This document shows, piece by piece, positions 17,181 to 26,777 of a DNA stretch of 64,000 bases (positions are counted from its first letter, which is position 1; each line of letters begins with the position of its first letter). The position numbers were made by a program, and so were the translations under genes. The notes under the pieces were generated by a model. The model ran no database searches. It was not told where the DNA came from and saw only the letters and a list, made by a program, of their open reading frames with translations. This DNA comes from an uncultured Verrucomicrobiota bacterium (GTDB lineage: Bacteria; Verrucomicrobiota; Verrucomicrobiia; Limisphaerales; UBA9464): positions 1 through 64,000 of the forward strand of contig CAIWAH010000249.1 in NCBI GenBank assembly GCA_903910585.1, given 5' to 3'.

Positions 17181-18473
17181 ATGGTTTCCGCACCACGACA
17201 AATTGCAGTGCGCCTCCTGCGCGACGCCGACTCCCCGGGCGACTTCATCGAGCACAGGCTCGAACGCGACCGCTTCGTCCAGGACCTCCGCCCGGAGGAC
17301 CGAAGGCTCGTTCAGGAGCTGGTTTTCGGGGTGATCCGCTGGAAAGGCACTCTCGACTGGATGATCGCGGCCCGCACTGAAGGCCGCCCGCAAAAGCCCC
17401 TCGCCCAGACGATTCTCCGCCTCGGCTTTTATCAGCTTTTTTGGCTCGACCGGGTGCCGGCCTACGCGGTCATCAACGATGCCGTCGAACTGGCCAAGCG
17501 GTTTGGCGGCGAGGGCCTCAGCAAGTTCACGAACGCGGTCCTGCGCGGCGCCAGCCGTGATCGCGAGCAGATCGGCAAGCAGTTCGAGGAACTCCAGCAA
17601 CGCGATCCGGCCACCGCCTGGTCGCATCCCCACTGGCTCGTCGAACGGTGGATCGGCCAGTTCGGTGAACCCGCCACCCGGGCGCTGCTCGACTGGAACA
17701 ACACCCCGCCAGACACCTTCGCGCGCCTCGCGCCCCGCCGCCTCGCCGCCGAAAAGGTGTTCGAACTCTGGCAGGACGAAGGGGTCCGCTCCGAACCGCT
17801 CAGCCGCGACTGGATTCCCGAAGGCCTCATGTATTCGCTCCCGTCGCATCCGCCGCTGGCCGGCCTGCGCTCGTTCACCCGGGGCGGCTTCTACGTTCAG
17901 GACCCGAGCACGCTGCTGGCGGTCCAACACCTCGACCCGCAGCCCGGCGAAACGGTGCTCGACCTGTGCGCGGCTCCCGGCGGCAAAACCACCTATATTG
18001 CCCAGCGCATGGAAAACCAGGGCACCATCATCGCCCACGACCCCTCGCTGGAGCGGCTCCGGCTGGTCCAGGAGAACGCCTCGCGGCTCGGCTGCTCCAT
18101 CATCACCGCGACCAACGTGGCCCCCAGCCTGCTGCGGGAAAAAGGCCGCTACGACCGCGTGTTGGTCGATGCTCCCTGCTCCAACACCGGTGTGTTCCGG
18201 CGGCGCCTGGAAGCCCGTTGGCGGCTACAGCCGGACGAAATTACCCGGCTCGCCGACCAGCAGCTCCAGCTGCTGGAAGGGGCGTCCCAACTGCTCAAGC
18301 CGGCCGGCCGCCTCGTGTATTCGACGTGCAGTCTTGAGCCCGAGGAAAATGCCGCCGTGATCGGCCGGTTCCTGGAGAGTCATCCCCAGTTCCAGTGCCG
18401 CGCGGATCGCCAGCTGGCGCCGTTCCGCGACGGCGTGGATGGCGCCTTCGTCGCCGTTCTGGAGCGCGAGTGA
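17181..18473 (+). CDS. rsmB: 16S rRNA (cytosine-5) methyltransferase RsmB-like
   Basis: Cytoplasmic SAM-dependent enzyme of 430 residues. The N-terminal NusB-like RNA-binding domain spans about 1-140 (QELVFGVIRWKGTLDW, VNDAVELAKRF-like segment). The methyltransferase part carries DLCAAPGGKTT (about 261-271), DAPCSNTGVFRRR (about 330-342) and YSTCSLEPEEN (about 379-389), the last two holding the two catalytic cysteines. I chose the ATG at 17181; a TTG nine codons earlier is possible. It ends 2 bases before the convergent decarboxylase gene. Confidence 0.92.
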   Translation: MVSAPRQIAVRLLRDADSPGDFIEHRLERDRFVQDLRPEDRRLVQELVFGVIRWKGTLDWMIAARTEGRPQKPLAQTILRLGFYQLFWLDRVPAYAVINDAVELAKRFGGEGLSKFTNAVLRGASRDREQIGKQFEELQQRDPATAWSHPHWLVERWIGQFGEPATRALLDWNNTPPDTFARLAPRRLAAEKVFELWQDEGVRSEPLSRDWIPEGLMYSLPSHPPLAGLRSFTRGGFYVQDPSTLLAVQHLDPQPGETVLDLCAAPGGKTTYIAQRMENQGTIIAHDPSLERLRLVQENASRLGCSIITATNVAPSLLREKGRYDRVLVDAPCSNTGVFRRRLEARWRLQPDEITRLADQQLQLLEGASQLLKPAGRLVYSTCSLEPEENAAVIGRFLESHPQFQCRADRQLAPFRDGVDGAFVAVLERE

Positions 18474-18474
18474 T

Positions 18475-19734
18475 TCAGCCGGCCGGCCGCACGCACCGCG
18501 GCCGGCCGTTGTCCTGCCACCAGATTTCGGCCAGCCCATGGGAAAAGCGGGTTTCCCACGGCAGATGGTAGGCACCGGCATCGAACCACATCAACACATC
18601 GCCCGGCCGGATGGCCCGGGGCAATGGCTTGCGGGCAAGTTGGTCGAACGCCATGCAGGTCGGGCCGTGCACCGCCGTGAGCGTTTCCGGACCGGCCGTC
18701 TCCCGCAGCGGCCGGAGTTCGTGCTGTTCCCAGACCGAAACCAGCGCGTTCAACGTCCGGCCGCCATCGCAGATGAGCTGCCGAAGCCCACGCCGTTCCT
18801 TCACATCGAGAACTTGGACCGCCAGCACGCCCGAACCCGCGCTGACAAATCGGCCGTTCTCCAGCCAGACCTGCTCCACCGACGGCAGCCGCTTCAGCGC
18901 CTGCCGGACCGCCAATGCGAGGGAGCGGACGGAAATGCCCGCATCCAGACGTTTGCCCGCCCGGCTCAGCACATGCGCCGGCGGAAGTCCGCCCCCGATG
19001 TCCAAGTGCTTCGGCGTCAGTCCGGCCTCGGCGGCAAAGGCCGCCACGTCGTTCAGGGCCCGGGCGTAACAGTCCGGCGCGGCCACGTTGGTGCGCAGAT
19101 GAAAATGCAGCGTCTCCACCGGCAGGCCCGCCCGCCGGAGCACACGCACGGCGGACCGTGCCTCGTCCGGCGTGAACCCAAACTGGGTGGGAAACGCGGG
19201 CGTCTCCGGGTCAAATTCCTCGGTGGTGCACAGGCGCAGGCCAACCCGCCAGCGGTCCCGGCAGGCCAGCGACAGCAGTTCGCGAAGTTCCCGGGCGGAA
19301 TCGAAGTTCACCCGCAACCCGGGCTCCGAATGACGCGCCAGCCAGCGGTGTTTCGCCGGCCCGTTCACCAGCAGCGTTTCCACGTCAAATCCGGCCGCCT
19401 TGGCCAGCTTCAGTTCCGCTTCGCTGACCACTTCGGCCGGCCGCCCCTGAGCCCGCCACCAACGGAGCAATTCCGGCAGGGGCTGCGTTTTCGTGGAAAG
19501 CCAGTGCACGGCCGGCCGGCCGAAGGATTCCGCTTCCAGCCGTTGCAGGGCCGCCGCCACCGGCTGCGGGCTGAACAGGTAGAACGGCGTTTGTGCGCCC
19601 GCCTTCAGGGCCGCACGCACGCCGGCGGACCAGAACCGGATCGTCTCCGGCGGATGCCCGAAGGCCGAATCCGCCTTTCGGACGATGCGTTCCCGCCGGG
19701 CTTTCCGCGGATTCGCCCCACCGGCGGGATTCAA
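18475..19734 (-). CDS. PLP-dependent decarboxylase of the Orn/DAP/Arg group 2
   Basis: Protein of 419 residues with an alanine-racemase-like barrel followed by a beta domain. The PLP lysine is Lys82 in LSTKTQPLPELL. The phosphate-binding loop reads LDIGGGLP, and near the C-terminus GPTCMAFDQL supplies the Cys and Asp that complete the active site of the dimer. DAGAYHLPWETRFSHG follows, as in diaminopimelate decarboxylases. Substrate cannot be told; it is divergent from housekeeping LysA in several places. The TTG start at 19734 overlaps the stop of the radical SAM gene (TTGA), so the pair is translationally coupled. Confidence 0.85.
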   Translation of the reverse strand: MNPAGGANPRKARRERIVRKADSAFGHPPETIRFWSAGVRAALKAGAQTPFYLFSPQPVAAALQRLEAESFGRPAVHWLSTKTQPLPELLRWWRAQGRPAEVVSEAELKLAKAAGFDVETLLVNGPAKHRWLARHSEPGLRVNFDSARELRELLSLACRDRWRVGLRLCTTEEFDPETPAFPTQFGFTPDEARSAVRVLRRAGLPVETLHFHLRTNVAAPDCYARALNDVAAFAAEAGLTPKHLDIGGGLPPAHVLSRAGKRLDAGISVRSLALAVRQALKRLPSVEQVWLENGRFVSAGSGVLAVQVLDVKERRGLRQLICDGGRTLNALVSVWEQHELRPLRETAGPETLTAVHGPTCMAFDQLARKPLPRAIRPGDVLMWFDAGAYHLPWETRFSHGLAEIWWQDNGRPRCVRPAG

Positions 19735-20609
19735 TCGAACACCTCCACTGGCAGTCCGGTTCGCTCCCGAATGGCGTCCGCAATCGCCTTGAGCTCCGCC
19801 GCGGTCAGCTTGGTCGCCCAGGGTTCCGGCGTCGGCCTCGCAATCGTGTAGGCATGGACCTCACGGATCCGGCCGCCGGCTTGGACGATCTCGTTCAGGC
19901 GATCGCAGTAGGCGTTGAGTTCGGCCGCGGGCATCGGTTCGCCGTGGACCCGCAAAAAGAGGCTCTGGATGACGATCGGATGCGATTGGGCCGTCTCGCG
20001 CAGGTTCGCCAGGATTCGCTCGAAGCGGACCGCGGAGCGGTTCACGAGCCGGTAGTAGGGCTCGGTGCCGGCGTCCAGCTTGCACCAGAATTCGCCCTTC
20101 CGCGCGGACATGAGCTCCAGTCCGCGTTTCACGGTTCCCTTGTCGAGGCCGGCGGAGTCGGTGATGAGCACCAGTTTCGCGTCGTCCAAGCCGAGTTCGT
20201 CCATCACTCCGGTCACCGCCTGCACGCACGCGTCGAAGTTCGGCACCATCGTCGGCTCCCCGTCGCCGCTGAACGCGATGTCCCGCACGACGCGCGTCAG
20301 CTCGGGCACCTGGTCGAACTTCGGCTGCGTCGCCAACCCGCCGTCCTGCGCATAGCGGATCAGCCAGGACAGTTCCGCCCGCAGTTGGTCCAGATGGACC
20401 GATTCCGCGCGTCCCGGCGTGCGGCGGTCCACTTCGCAATAGACGCAATCGAAGTTGCAGCGCTTGTCCGGGTTGAGGTTCACGCCGATTGAAAGCCCCC
20501 GCGAACGGCGCGAGATCACCGGATACACGTAGATCAGGTCCTGGAAGACCCGCGTGTGATCCTGGACCACGGCCCACGAACTCTGGATGGGAACGGACGC
20601 GTTCGGCAC
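19731..20609 (-). CDS. radical SAM protein
   Basis: Cytoplasmic protein of 292 residues read from a GTG. The 4Fe-4S/SAM motif is C51-x3-C55-x2-C58 within CNFDCVYCEV, followed by the glycine-rich FSGDGEPTM segment and VLITDSAG. The architecture resembles the COG0731-type radical SAM proteins with a short C-terminus. It is the first gene of a coupled pair with a PLP decarboxylase, which suggests a shared small-molecule pathway; the substrate is unknown. Confidence 0.88.
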   Translation of the reverse strand: MPNASVPIQSSWAVVQDHTRVFQDLIYVYPVISRRSRGLSIGVNLNPDKRCNFDCVYCEVDRRTPGRAESVHLDQLRAELSWLIRYAQDGGLATQPKFDQVPELTRVVRDIAFSGDGEPTMVPNFDACVQAVTGVMDELGLDDAKLVLITDSAGLDKGTVKRGLELMSARKGEFWCKLDAGTEPYYRLVNRSAVRFERILANLRETAQSHPIVIQSLFLRVHGEPMPAAELNAYCDRLNEIVQAGGRIREVHAYTIARPTPEPWATKLTAAELKAIADAIRERTGLPVEVFD

Positions 20610-20729
20610 ACCCGCAGACTAGGCCGCACAGAACGCGATGCAATGCGGCGCCCGGCCGCCCAAAACGACCGCCCAAAAGTTTTCTGAAACTTTCCCCTGC
20701 CCTGCCGCGTAACACCTGCCGTGACAACG

Positions 20730-21059
20730 ATGATGAACGCGAAACTGAATGTGCTGCCGCAGATGATGGACACGGTGCCCGCCCCCCGCACCACGACCGC
20801 CGGCCTCCTGGCAACACCCCGGGAACTCGGCGCCAAGATCCGGGTCCGCCGCTCCGCCCCCACGCCGGTCCCCGCACCCTCCGAAAGCCTCTGGCGCGTG
20901 ACGATGGCCGAAACCCGCGATGCCGTGGCCGAACGCGCGCTCACCTGGTCGCTGATGGCCGCTGGCCTGGCCGCCCTCGGCTGGCTCGCCTACTCCGGCA
21001 TCCAGTTCCTGCTCGCCTGGGAAGGACTGGTTTCATGGGTCCGCGCCGCGATGGTGTGA
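20730..21059 (+). CDS. small single-span membrane protein, unknown
   Basis: Protein of about 109 residues starting at the ATG at 20730 (a GTG three codons earlier is possible). An Arg/Pro-rich soluble N-terminus precedes one membrane segment (ALTWSLMAAGLAALGWLAYSG) and a second weaker one. Not recognised. It stands alone and divergent from the radical SAM gene. Confidence 0.55.
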   Translation: MMNAKLNVLPQMMDTVPAPRTTTAGLLATPRELGAKIRVRRSAPTPVPAPSESLWRVTMAETRDAVAERALTWSLMAAGLAALGWLAYSGIQFLLAWEGLVSWVRAAMV

Positions 21060-21178
21060 AATCCGCAACGGCCGTGAACCGGTCGCAGCTCCGGGCGGGT
21101 GAACGCAGTGCGTCACCCGCCCGTTTTCATTCTTCGGGCATTCGTCGGCCGGGCGAAAAGCGGCAATCGCCTCCGCCC

Positions 21179-21463
21179 TCAGATCCGTAGCGGCCGTCCG
21201 TCTCCGTCCACATGCCCGTGGCAGTTGCCGACCGCGTTTTCCGCATCCCGCCCTTCCAGAAACAGGCGCGCCTTCTCGAACGAATGCTTGTGGAGGTAGT
21301 GAAGCAGCCGCGGATCGGTTCCAGGCGGCAGCTCGGCGGTCAGCCGGCCCAGTTCAGCCAGCACCGGCACGATGCTCGGCTTCGGATTCGCCGTGGCCAT
21401 CGCCGCCACCGTCTCCTCCAGGCAAACCAACTGTCCGTGAATGCGTTGTTCCAGCGCCGTCAT
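21179..21463 (-). CDS. hypothetical protein, 94 residues
   Basis: Soluble helical protein of 94 residues with a coherent composition (ETVAAMATANPKPSIVPVLAELGRL, then LLHYLHKHSFEKARLFLEG). The ending CHGHVDGDGRPLRI contains a His/Asp/Cys cluster that could bind metal. Not recognised. It is divergent from the serine hydrolase gene. Confidence 0.6.
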   Translation of the reverse strand: MTALEQRIHGQLVCLEETVAAMATANPKPSIVPVLAELGRLTAELPPGTDPRLLHYLHKHSFEKARLFLEGRDAENAVGNCHGHVDGDGRPLRI

Positions 21464-21583
21464 GGGGAGACGGTTAGGCTACCAACCTGCCGAAGCCAAG
21501 CCGACTCCCGCTTCCCCCACGGTATGCGCCCGAGCAATCCGCTCCGCCGCCCGGCGCATTGACTCGCCACCGGCAACTCCCGG

Positions 21584-22783
21584 ATGGTTGCCCGCATGAT
21601 TCCCGCCCGGATAGCCCTGCCCCTCTCCGTCCTGCTGGCCGCCACGACCTTTGCCGCCCCGCCGAAACTCCCGGGTGTCGGCGCGGCCATGCAGGAGATG
21701 GTCGCGAAAAACGAAGTCGCCGGCGCGGTCACGCTCGTCGCCACAAAGAACAAGGTCCTGCACCTCGAGACCACCGGCCTCGCCGATGTCGCCGCCCAGA
21801 AGCCCATGCGGGCCGACACCGTCTTCTGGATCGCCTCGATGACCAAGCCGGTCACCGCCACCGCCGTCCTCATGCTCCAGGATGAGGGCAAGCTCAACGT
21901 CCACGATCCCGTCGCGAAGTATCTGCCCGAATTCGCGAACCTGAAGACGCCCTCCGGCCAGCCCGCCAACCTCACCCTCGTCCAAATCCTCACGCATACC
22001 TCCGGCCTCGGCGAAGCCAGCGGCCCGGCCGCGCGCGACGCCAAAACCCTCGCCGACCTCGTCCCCCTCTGGCTCGCCGCGCCAATGCAGTTTGAGCCCG
22101 GTTCGAAGTGGAGTTACTGCCAGAGCGGCATCAATGCCGCCGGCCGCATCGTCGAGGTGGTCAGCGGGATGACCTTCGACGCCTTCCTTCAGAAACGCCT
22201 GTTCCGGCCCCTGGGCATGAAGAGCACCACGTTCTACCTCGGCGACGCCGAACGTGCCCGGCTGGTGACCGCCTACGCCAAGAACAAGGACACTGGCGCG
22301 CTCGAAGCCGTGCCGCCGCGTCCGGAATTCGGCCCGCGCGACCGCCCGCCGCAGGGCAACGGCGGACTCTACTCCACCGCCGAGGACTACGGCCGCTTCT
22401 GCCAGATGCTGCTCGGCGGCGGGAAGTTCAAGGGTCGCCGCTACCTGAGCGCCGAAGCGTTAAAGCTCCTCTCCATGCCGCAAACGCCCGACGCGATGCC
22501 CGTGGGCTTTTTCCAGAACGCCACCTACGGCCAGCGCGGCCTGAACTACGGCTGGGGCCTCGGCACCTGCGTCCTCAAGACGCCGCACGAAGGCGTGCCC
22601 GCGATGCTGTCCCCCGGCACGTTAGGCCACGGCGGCGCCTGGGGCACGCAGGCATGGATCGACCCCGTGAAGGGCGTCGCCTACGTGCTGATGGTCCAGC
22701 GCTCCAACTTCCCCAACAGCGACGCCAGCGACGTCCGCCGCGCCTTCCAGCAGGCGGCGGTGGAGGCGTTGTGTCGCCGGTGA
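21584..22783 (+). CDS. secreted serine hydrolase, class C beta-lactamase-related
   Basis: Protein of 399 residues with an N-terminal signal peptide (ending about TTFAAPP). The catalytic SxxK is SMTKP (Ser near 84), the second element is YCQSGIN, and the third is GHGGAWG in place of KTG. This is the pattern of the beta-lactamase/DD-carboxypeptidase-related esterases (PF00144). These are usually esterases or peptidases; true beta-lactamase activity should not be assumed. It stands alone. Confidence 0.87.
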   Translation: MVARMIPARIALPLSVLLAATTFAAPPKLPGVGAAMQEMVAKNEVAGAVTLVATKNKVLHLETTGLADVAAQKPMRADTVFWIASMTKPVTATAVLMLQDEGKLNVHDPVAKYLPEFANLKTPSGQPANLTLVQILTHTSGLGEASGPAARDAKTLADLVPLWLAAPMQFEPGSKWSYCQSGINAAGRIVEVVSGMTFDAFLQKRLFRPLGMKSTTFYLGDAERARLVTAYAKNKDTGALEAVPPRPEFGPRDRPPQGNGGLYSTAEDYGRFCQMLLGGGKFKGRRYLSAEALKLLSMPQTPDAMPVGFFQNATYGQRGLNYGWGLGTCVLKTPHEGVPAMLSPGTLGHGGAWGTQAWIDPVKGVAYVLMVQRSNFPNSDASDVRRAFQQAAVEALCRR

Positions 22784-22886
22784 GACGCGGGGAGCAACTC
22801 GCCAGCCGCCCTTTGTAGTCGCGGCGTTGGATGCTGGGGTTCACAAAAGGCTCACGGTGCCTCCGGAACCGATCAACCAGTTGGTT

Positions 22887-24998
22887 CTATTCCCGAATGA
22901 CTCGAAAATAGAGGCGGCTTGAATCCATGCGGAACGGCCCGAGCCAACGGGTTTCAGTGGCGGAAAACTGCCGCTGGATCAGAAACCGCCAACTGCCTAA
23001 ATCCTCGGTCGATTCGACGCGCAGGGACTCACCAGAGGCACCCGCAACTGGAAGGAAAAGCAATTGGCCAAAATAGTCTGCCATGATCACCGGCCGTTGA
23101 AACTGTCCGAGTGGCAGGTCGGGTATGAACTCCAAATCGATCGATCCACCTACGCCAACTCCATTCAGGAAGATTGCCTGAAGCTGGATGGGAACGCGGC
23201 GGCGTGCCCGAAAGATGCCGGCTTGCAGGCGTTGATACACATCTAACTCCACCGCTTCCTTCGCCGGCTGCAACGAACCTAGACTCTCCCCTTCCCATGC
23301 TCGCCACAAAATCTGAGTCGTCCGAGAGTTAGGCTGGCCGACCGCGCCAGACCGAAAGACGGACTTTGGATTCCAAACTGCGAGCGTGCCATCATCCGGA
23401 GGAAACCAACTCCACCATCGCGTTGCCGGCGTAACCGGAGACGGCATTGGTGGTAACTCCACCGATTCTCCCTGCTGTGTTGCCGCCAATCCCGACGCGG
23501 AGCCAATGGTAGTCGCACCCTCGGGCAGCCGGATTCGAGTTTCAAAATCATCGCCAGGAGTTTTCTTGGCCAATGTGAGGCTCACGGAGGAACTGCGCAG
23601 ATAGATCAGATAGCTCACCTGAAAGTAAATCGTCTCGCCTGCATCGACCGTGATCTCGACCGGCGCCGTGTAGGTGAACTGACGCAATCTGAGTTGTCCC
23701 AACGAATCACCCGAAAACACTGCCAGCGGGAACCCGTCTGCAAACCCAATCACGGTTCCCGGTTCCGTCGGCTTCCATTTCCACCACACAGTGTTGGTGG
23801 AGGCCACTTCGGGCAGAAACGGTTCGTCAGGCTCAGCGGATGAGCCGGCAAGGATCACTGGACCACTGGACCACGGCCATCTGTCAGCCGACACGGTCGT
23901 GGCGTTTGCGAAAAGGTCGTTCGAAGGCGGTAGCCACAGGGCGACCGGCGGCAGGGACCAACTCCGACCTGTGGTGGTCTGCAGCGACACACGAAGCTCC
24001 CAAACACCGTTGGGCACCGCGGGCCACGTCGCCAGATCACGGGTGAGCCGCGGAGCCTGTCCTGGGGGCCACAACACCCGGGACCAGCTCGATACCCCTC
24101 CCAACGCTGATTCCATCCAAAGCTCCCACGTCACATTCGTAACGTAGGTCGAATCAATATGTGCGTCCCATTCCAACCGGGCTTCCACGATCCGAGTGCC
24201 TGGGACCGTGGACCATGCGGTGGGGGCCACTGACGATCGCAGGGCCGCAAAGTCCGCTTCCAGCTGCACACTGTCCTGGGCCGACGTGAGCGCCAAAACG
24301 GAAATCAGATAAGGCACTCGTCCAGAGACTGGGACCACAAGTCCCGTTACTGAATTCGAAGACCAGTAAACGTCTGAAGATTCGACCGCCGCGGTCCAAG
24401 GGAACTTCGCCTCGTTACCTACGATTGTCGCAATCGGCGGAGAGTTGTCCGCTCGCACCCGTAAAAACAGATATCCATCGGCCGGCGCCACCCAACGCAA
24501 CCAGACGCTCCGTTGATAACCATTGGTCGCCCACCGCTCGTCGGTTCCGACGGTTGCGCCTGTCAGCAGAACCTGAATCGGCTCCGGACCGGCGACCAGT
24601 TCGAGCGGATGGTCACGTTCATCTCCCAGCGGGGCTGGCTCGCTGCTGAGTATGGAATTCCCGGTGACGCGCGGCCTCGAAACCTTCTCAGATTCATGAG
24701 CCCAGTCCAAAATCGTTCCACCTCTAGAGACAGAACGCGCCTGCAACCCGCGGACCATCCGCCCGCCGCCCGCCGTCGTGCTTCTGTCAGCTGAAGAATC
24801 CGATGGGCTTAAACCGAGTGAAGCTGTGCCATAGACTATTGGAACTCCAGCAAGGAAGGGTGCCGATTCGGAGTCACGCAGTGTCGATTGCGCCGCTACC
24901 AAGTTGCTCAACTGGGCGCAGATGATCAGGAGAACCACCCAGTGCCTGTCCCATTTTGGCCCTCGCGCAAAGCGGAAGTTCGTATGATTTCTCCGCAC
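22887..24998 (-). CDS. large secreted protein of unknown function with conserved C-terminal module
   Basis: Protein of 703 residues from a GTG at 24998, bounded by an in-frame stop just upstream. A signal peptide (about 20-36, ending VAAQS) is followed by beta-rich sequence. One repeated pattern resembles verrucomicrobial beta-sandwich modules: PSNDLFANATTVS...NTVWWKWKPTEPGTV and a second copy ending in RWWSWFPPDDGT. The last ~45 residues (LRVESTEDLGSWRF ... LYFRVIRE) belong to a C-terminal module shared with three other secreted proteins here. Base composition is visibly less GC-rich than in the neighbours. Function unknown. Confidence 0.75.
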   Translation of the reverse strand: MRRNHTNFRFARGPKWDRHWVVLLIICAQLSNLVAAQSTLRDSESAPFLAGVPIVYGTASLGLSPSDSSADRSTTAGGGRMVRGLQARSVSRGGTILDWAHESEKVSRPRVTGNSILSSEPAPLGDERDHPLELVAGPEPIQVLLTGATVGTDERWATNGYQRSVWLRWVAPADGYLFLRVRADNSPPIATIVGNEAKFPWTAAVESSDVYWSSNSVTGLVVPVSGRVPYLISVLALTSAQDSVQLEADFAALRSSVAPTAWSTVPGTRIVEARLEWDAHIDSTYVTNVTWELWMESALGGVSSWSRVLWPPGQAPRLTRDLATWPAVPNGVWELRVSLQTTTGRSWSLPPVALWLPPSNDLFANATTVSADRWPWSSGPVILAGSSAEPDEPFLPEVASTNTVWWKWKPTEPGTVIGFADGFPLAVFSGDSLGQLRLRQFTYTAPVEITVDAGETIYFQVSYLIYLRSSSVSLTLAKKTPGDDFETRIRLPEGATTIGSASGLAATQQGESVELPPMPSPVTPATRWWSWFPPDDGTLAVWNPKSVFRSGAVGQPNSRTTQILWRAWEGESLGSLQPAKEAVELDVYQRLQAGIFRARRRVPIQLQAIFLNGVGVGGSIDLEFIPDLPLGQFQRPVIMADYFGQLLFLPVAGASGESLRVESTEDLGSWRFLIQRQFSATETRWLGPFRMDSSRLYFRVIRE

Positions 24999-25100
24999 GA
25001 ACTAAGGCTGCCCCGAACGGGAATCCAGGGGCCAGCATGAAGAGAACGGTCCGCCATCCACCCAGTGGTCTCCGATTGAGCCAACGGCGAAATGCCGCGC

Positions 25101-26669
25101 TCATTTCTGGACTACAAACCCCGCATTCACCCAGTCGGCGAAGTCCTCGCGGGAGCCGTCGCCGGCGTCCATGGTCACGAGGCTGATCCGCTTGGTGCCG
25201 GGCGGGATCTCCATGTTGAAGCGCCAGGCGGGGAACTGCACGCGCATCACCGGGCTGCGGGCGGCCTCGCGGCCGTCGAGCAGGACCTTGAAGACGACGC
25301 TGGGATACTTCGCCAGGTTCGAGCCGTTGCTGACGGCGAGCAGGTTTTCGTCGGCCCCGGCCAGCGCGACGAAGCGTCGGTATTCGGGCTTCACCTCGTA
25401 GGTGAGTTCGCACGGCGCGTGGACGCCGAGCCCCTGCGCGAACGTGGTGCGGTCCACACGGAGTTCCTGGCCCAGATTGGACCGGTCCTTCTGCGGTGCC
25501 TGCGTGTTGCCGGAGTAACGAACTTGTCCGCCGTAGGTGTGGCCGTAGCCGACGTTGCGGAGCGGTTTCAGGTCGCCCAGCGCGACGTCCGGCGCGGGCG
25601 GACGTGGCAGCAGGCGCTCGAACACGCCTTCGGACTCCAGACACACGGCCCGGCCTGCCCAGAAGGCGCCGGCGCGCAGGTGCGTGGTGTTCGTGACGCG
25701 GAGCGGTTCGGTGTAGAGCGGTGATGCGGCGGTCGGCGCGGAGCCGTCGAGCGTGTAGCGGATCTCCGCACCCGGTTGCAGCGGGGCCGTGAGCGTGACG
25801 GTGACGGGCTCCTCGAACAGGTGCGGGCGCTGCGTCGTGCCCCACGGCGTCACGCGCACGGGGTCCACCACGGCGTCGCGGTCCCAACGGCCCAGCCTGG
25901 TCAGCTCGGCCTGGAAACTGATGGTGGGGGCGAGGAACTTCTCGAAGTGCTCGACGACCTGCGCGGTATTGAGGTCGGGTGTGAAGCTCCGCGCCGGGTC
26001 GTAGCCGGGATGCGCGTCGGTCATGTCCCGCGCGAGCACGCACCGGAGGCCGGCGGATTTCATGGCCTTCAAGCCCATCGGCTTGCCCAGCAGGCAGACC
26101 TGCGTGTGAAAACCCACGTAGATGAGGTGGGTGAGCCCGAGCTGCTGGCAGATCGCATACACCTCGGCCTGGGTGTCCGGCATGAGGTCCGCGGCGCCGA
26201 TCCGCAGGCCGGGGTGCATGCCGTCCCAGCCATAGTTCACGGCGCAGCGTTCGCGGCCGCAGGCGCAGCCGCCGGCATCGGGCGCTTCGGGACACTGCAC
26301 GTCCACGACCTTCGGCACGGCGACGGGCGGCAGGGCCAGGACGGCTTCGCGCTGCGGATAGCCCACATAGTTGTCCACCACGTCGCTGGGACACAGCATC
26401 ACCGTCATGCCGAGGTCGCGCGCGGCGTCGAGGGCGCGGTTGAGGCGCGGGATGAAGGCGTCCACGCGCATCGTGGCCGTCTTGCACCAGTGGAAGTTCC
26501 ACACGTCCACCGCGATCACGCCGACGTGGCGCGGGTCCACCTCCTCCGTCTGCGTGCGGATCACGCCGGTCGCCGGATCACGGGTCTGAAGGTCGAGCGT
26601 GAGGCCCTGGGCGACGAACGCCGCGGCGAGCAAGGCCACCGGCAACCGGAACAGGCGGAGGAAGTTCAT
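25101..26669 (-). CDS. secreted isochorismatase-like hydrolase with chitobiase-type and NPCBM modules
   Basis: Protein of 522 residues. A signal peptide (1-22) precedes a cysteine-hydrolase domain (about 45-290) with Asp55 in VIAVDVWNF and the nucleophile Cys192 in YVGFHTQVCLLGKP, as in isochorismatase/nicotinamidase-like enzymes. An inserted loop is Cys-rich (CACGRERC, 135-142). Next is a chitobiase C-terminal/Fn3-associated segment (about 300-355: IRYTLDGSAP, SPLYTEPLRV) and an NPCBM carbohydrate-binding domain (about 370-522: RTTFAQGLGVHAPCEL, FVALAGADEN). The start is the ATG at 26669. An amidohydrolase acting on a sugar-linked substrate outside the cytoplasm is inference. Confidence 0.85.
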   Translation of the reverse strand: MNFLRLFRLPVALLAAAFVAQGLTLDLQTRDPATGVIRTQTEEVDPRHVGVIAVDVWNFHWCKTATMRVDAFIPRLNRALDAARDLGMTVMLCPSDVVDNYVGYPQREAVLALPPVAVPKVVDVQCPEAPDAGGCACGRERCAVNYGWDGMHPGLRIGAADLMPDTQAEVYAICQQLGLTHLIYVGFHTQVCLLGKPMGLKAMKSAGLRCVLARDMTDAHPGYDPARSFTPDLNTAQVVEHFEKFLAPTISFQAELTRLGRWDRDAVVDPVRVTPWGTTQRPHLFEEPVTVTLTAPLQPGAEIRYTLDGSAPTAASPLYTEPLRVTNTTHLRAGAFWAGRAVCLESEGVFERLLPRPPAPDVALGDLKPLRNVGYGHTYGGQVRYSGNTQAPQKDRSNLGQELRVDRTTFAQGLGVHAPCELTYEVKPEYRRFVALAGADENLLAVSNGSNLAKYPSVVFKVLLDGREAARSPVMRVQFPAWRFNMEIPPGTKRISLVTMDAGDGSREDFADWVNAGFVVQK

Positions 26670-26777
26670 GGGCGAATTTCGGGACCGTAGGAACCGCGAT
26701 GACCGGCGGCGAGGAATCATTCCGGCAACTGGGCGCGCCGTTGCCAATTGCCGCCGGCGGCTCTCAGATTGTCCGAG

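Noticed and set aside
21584..22783. Antibiotic-resistance beta-lactamase.
   Set aside because: It has the SxxK fold of class C relatives, but a GHGG element replaces KTG and the context is not a resistance locus; an esterase/peptidase is more likely.
24874..26502. 542-codon minus-strand frame overlapping the isochorismatase-like gene.
   Set aside because: Arg/Ala/Pro-rich without motifs; the other frame encodes recognisable catalytic and binding domains.
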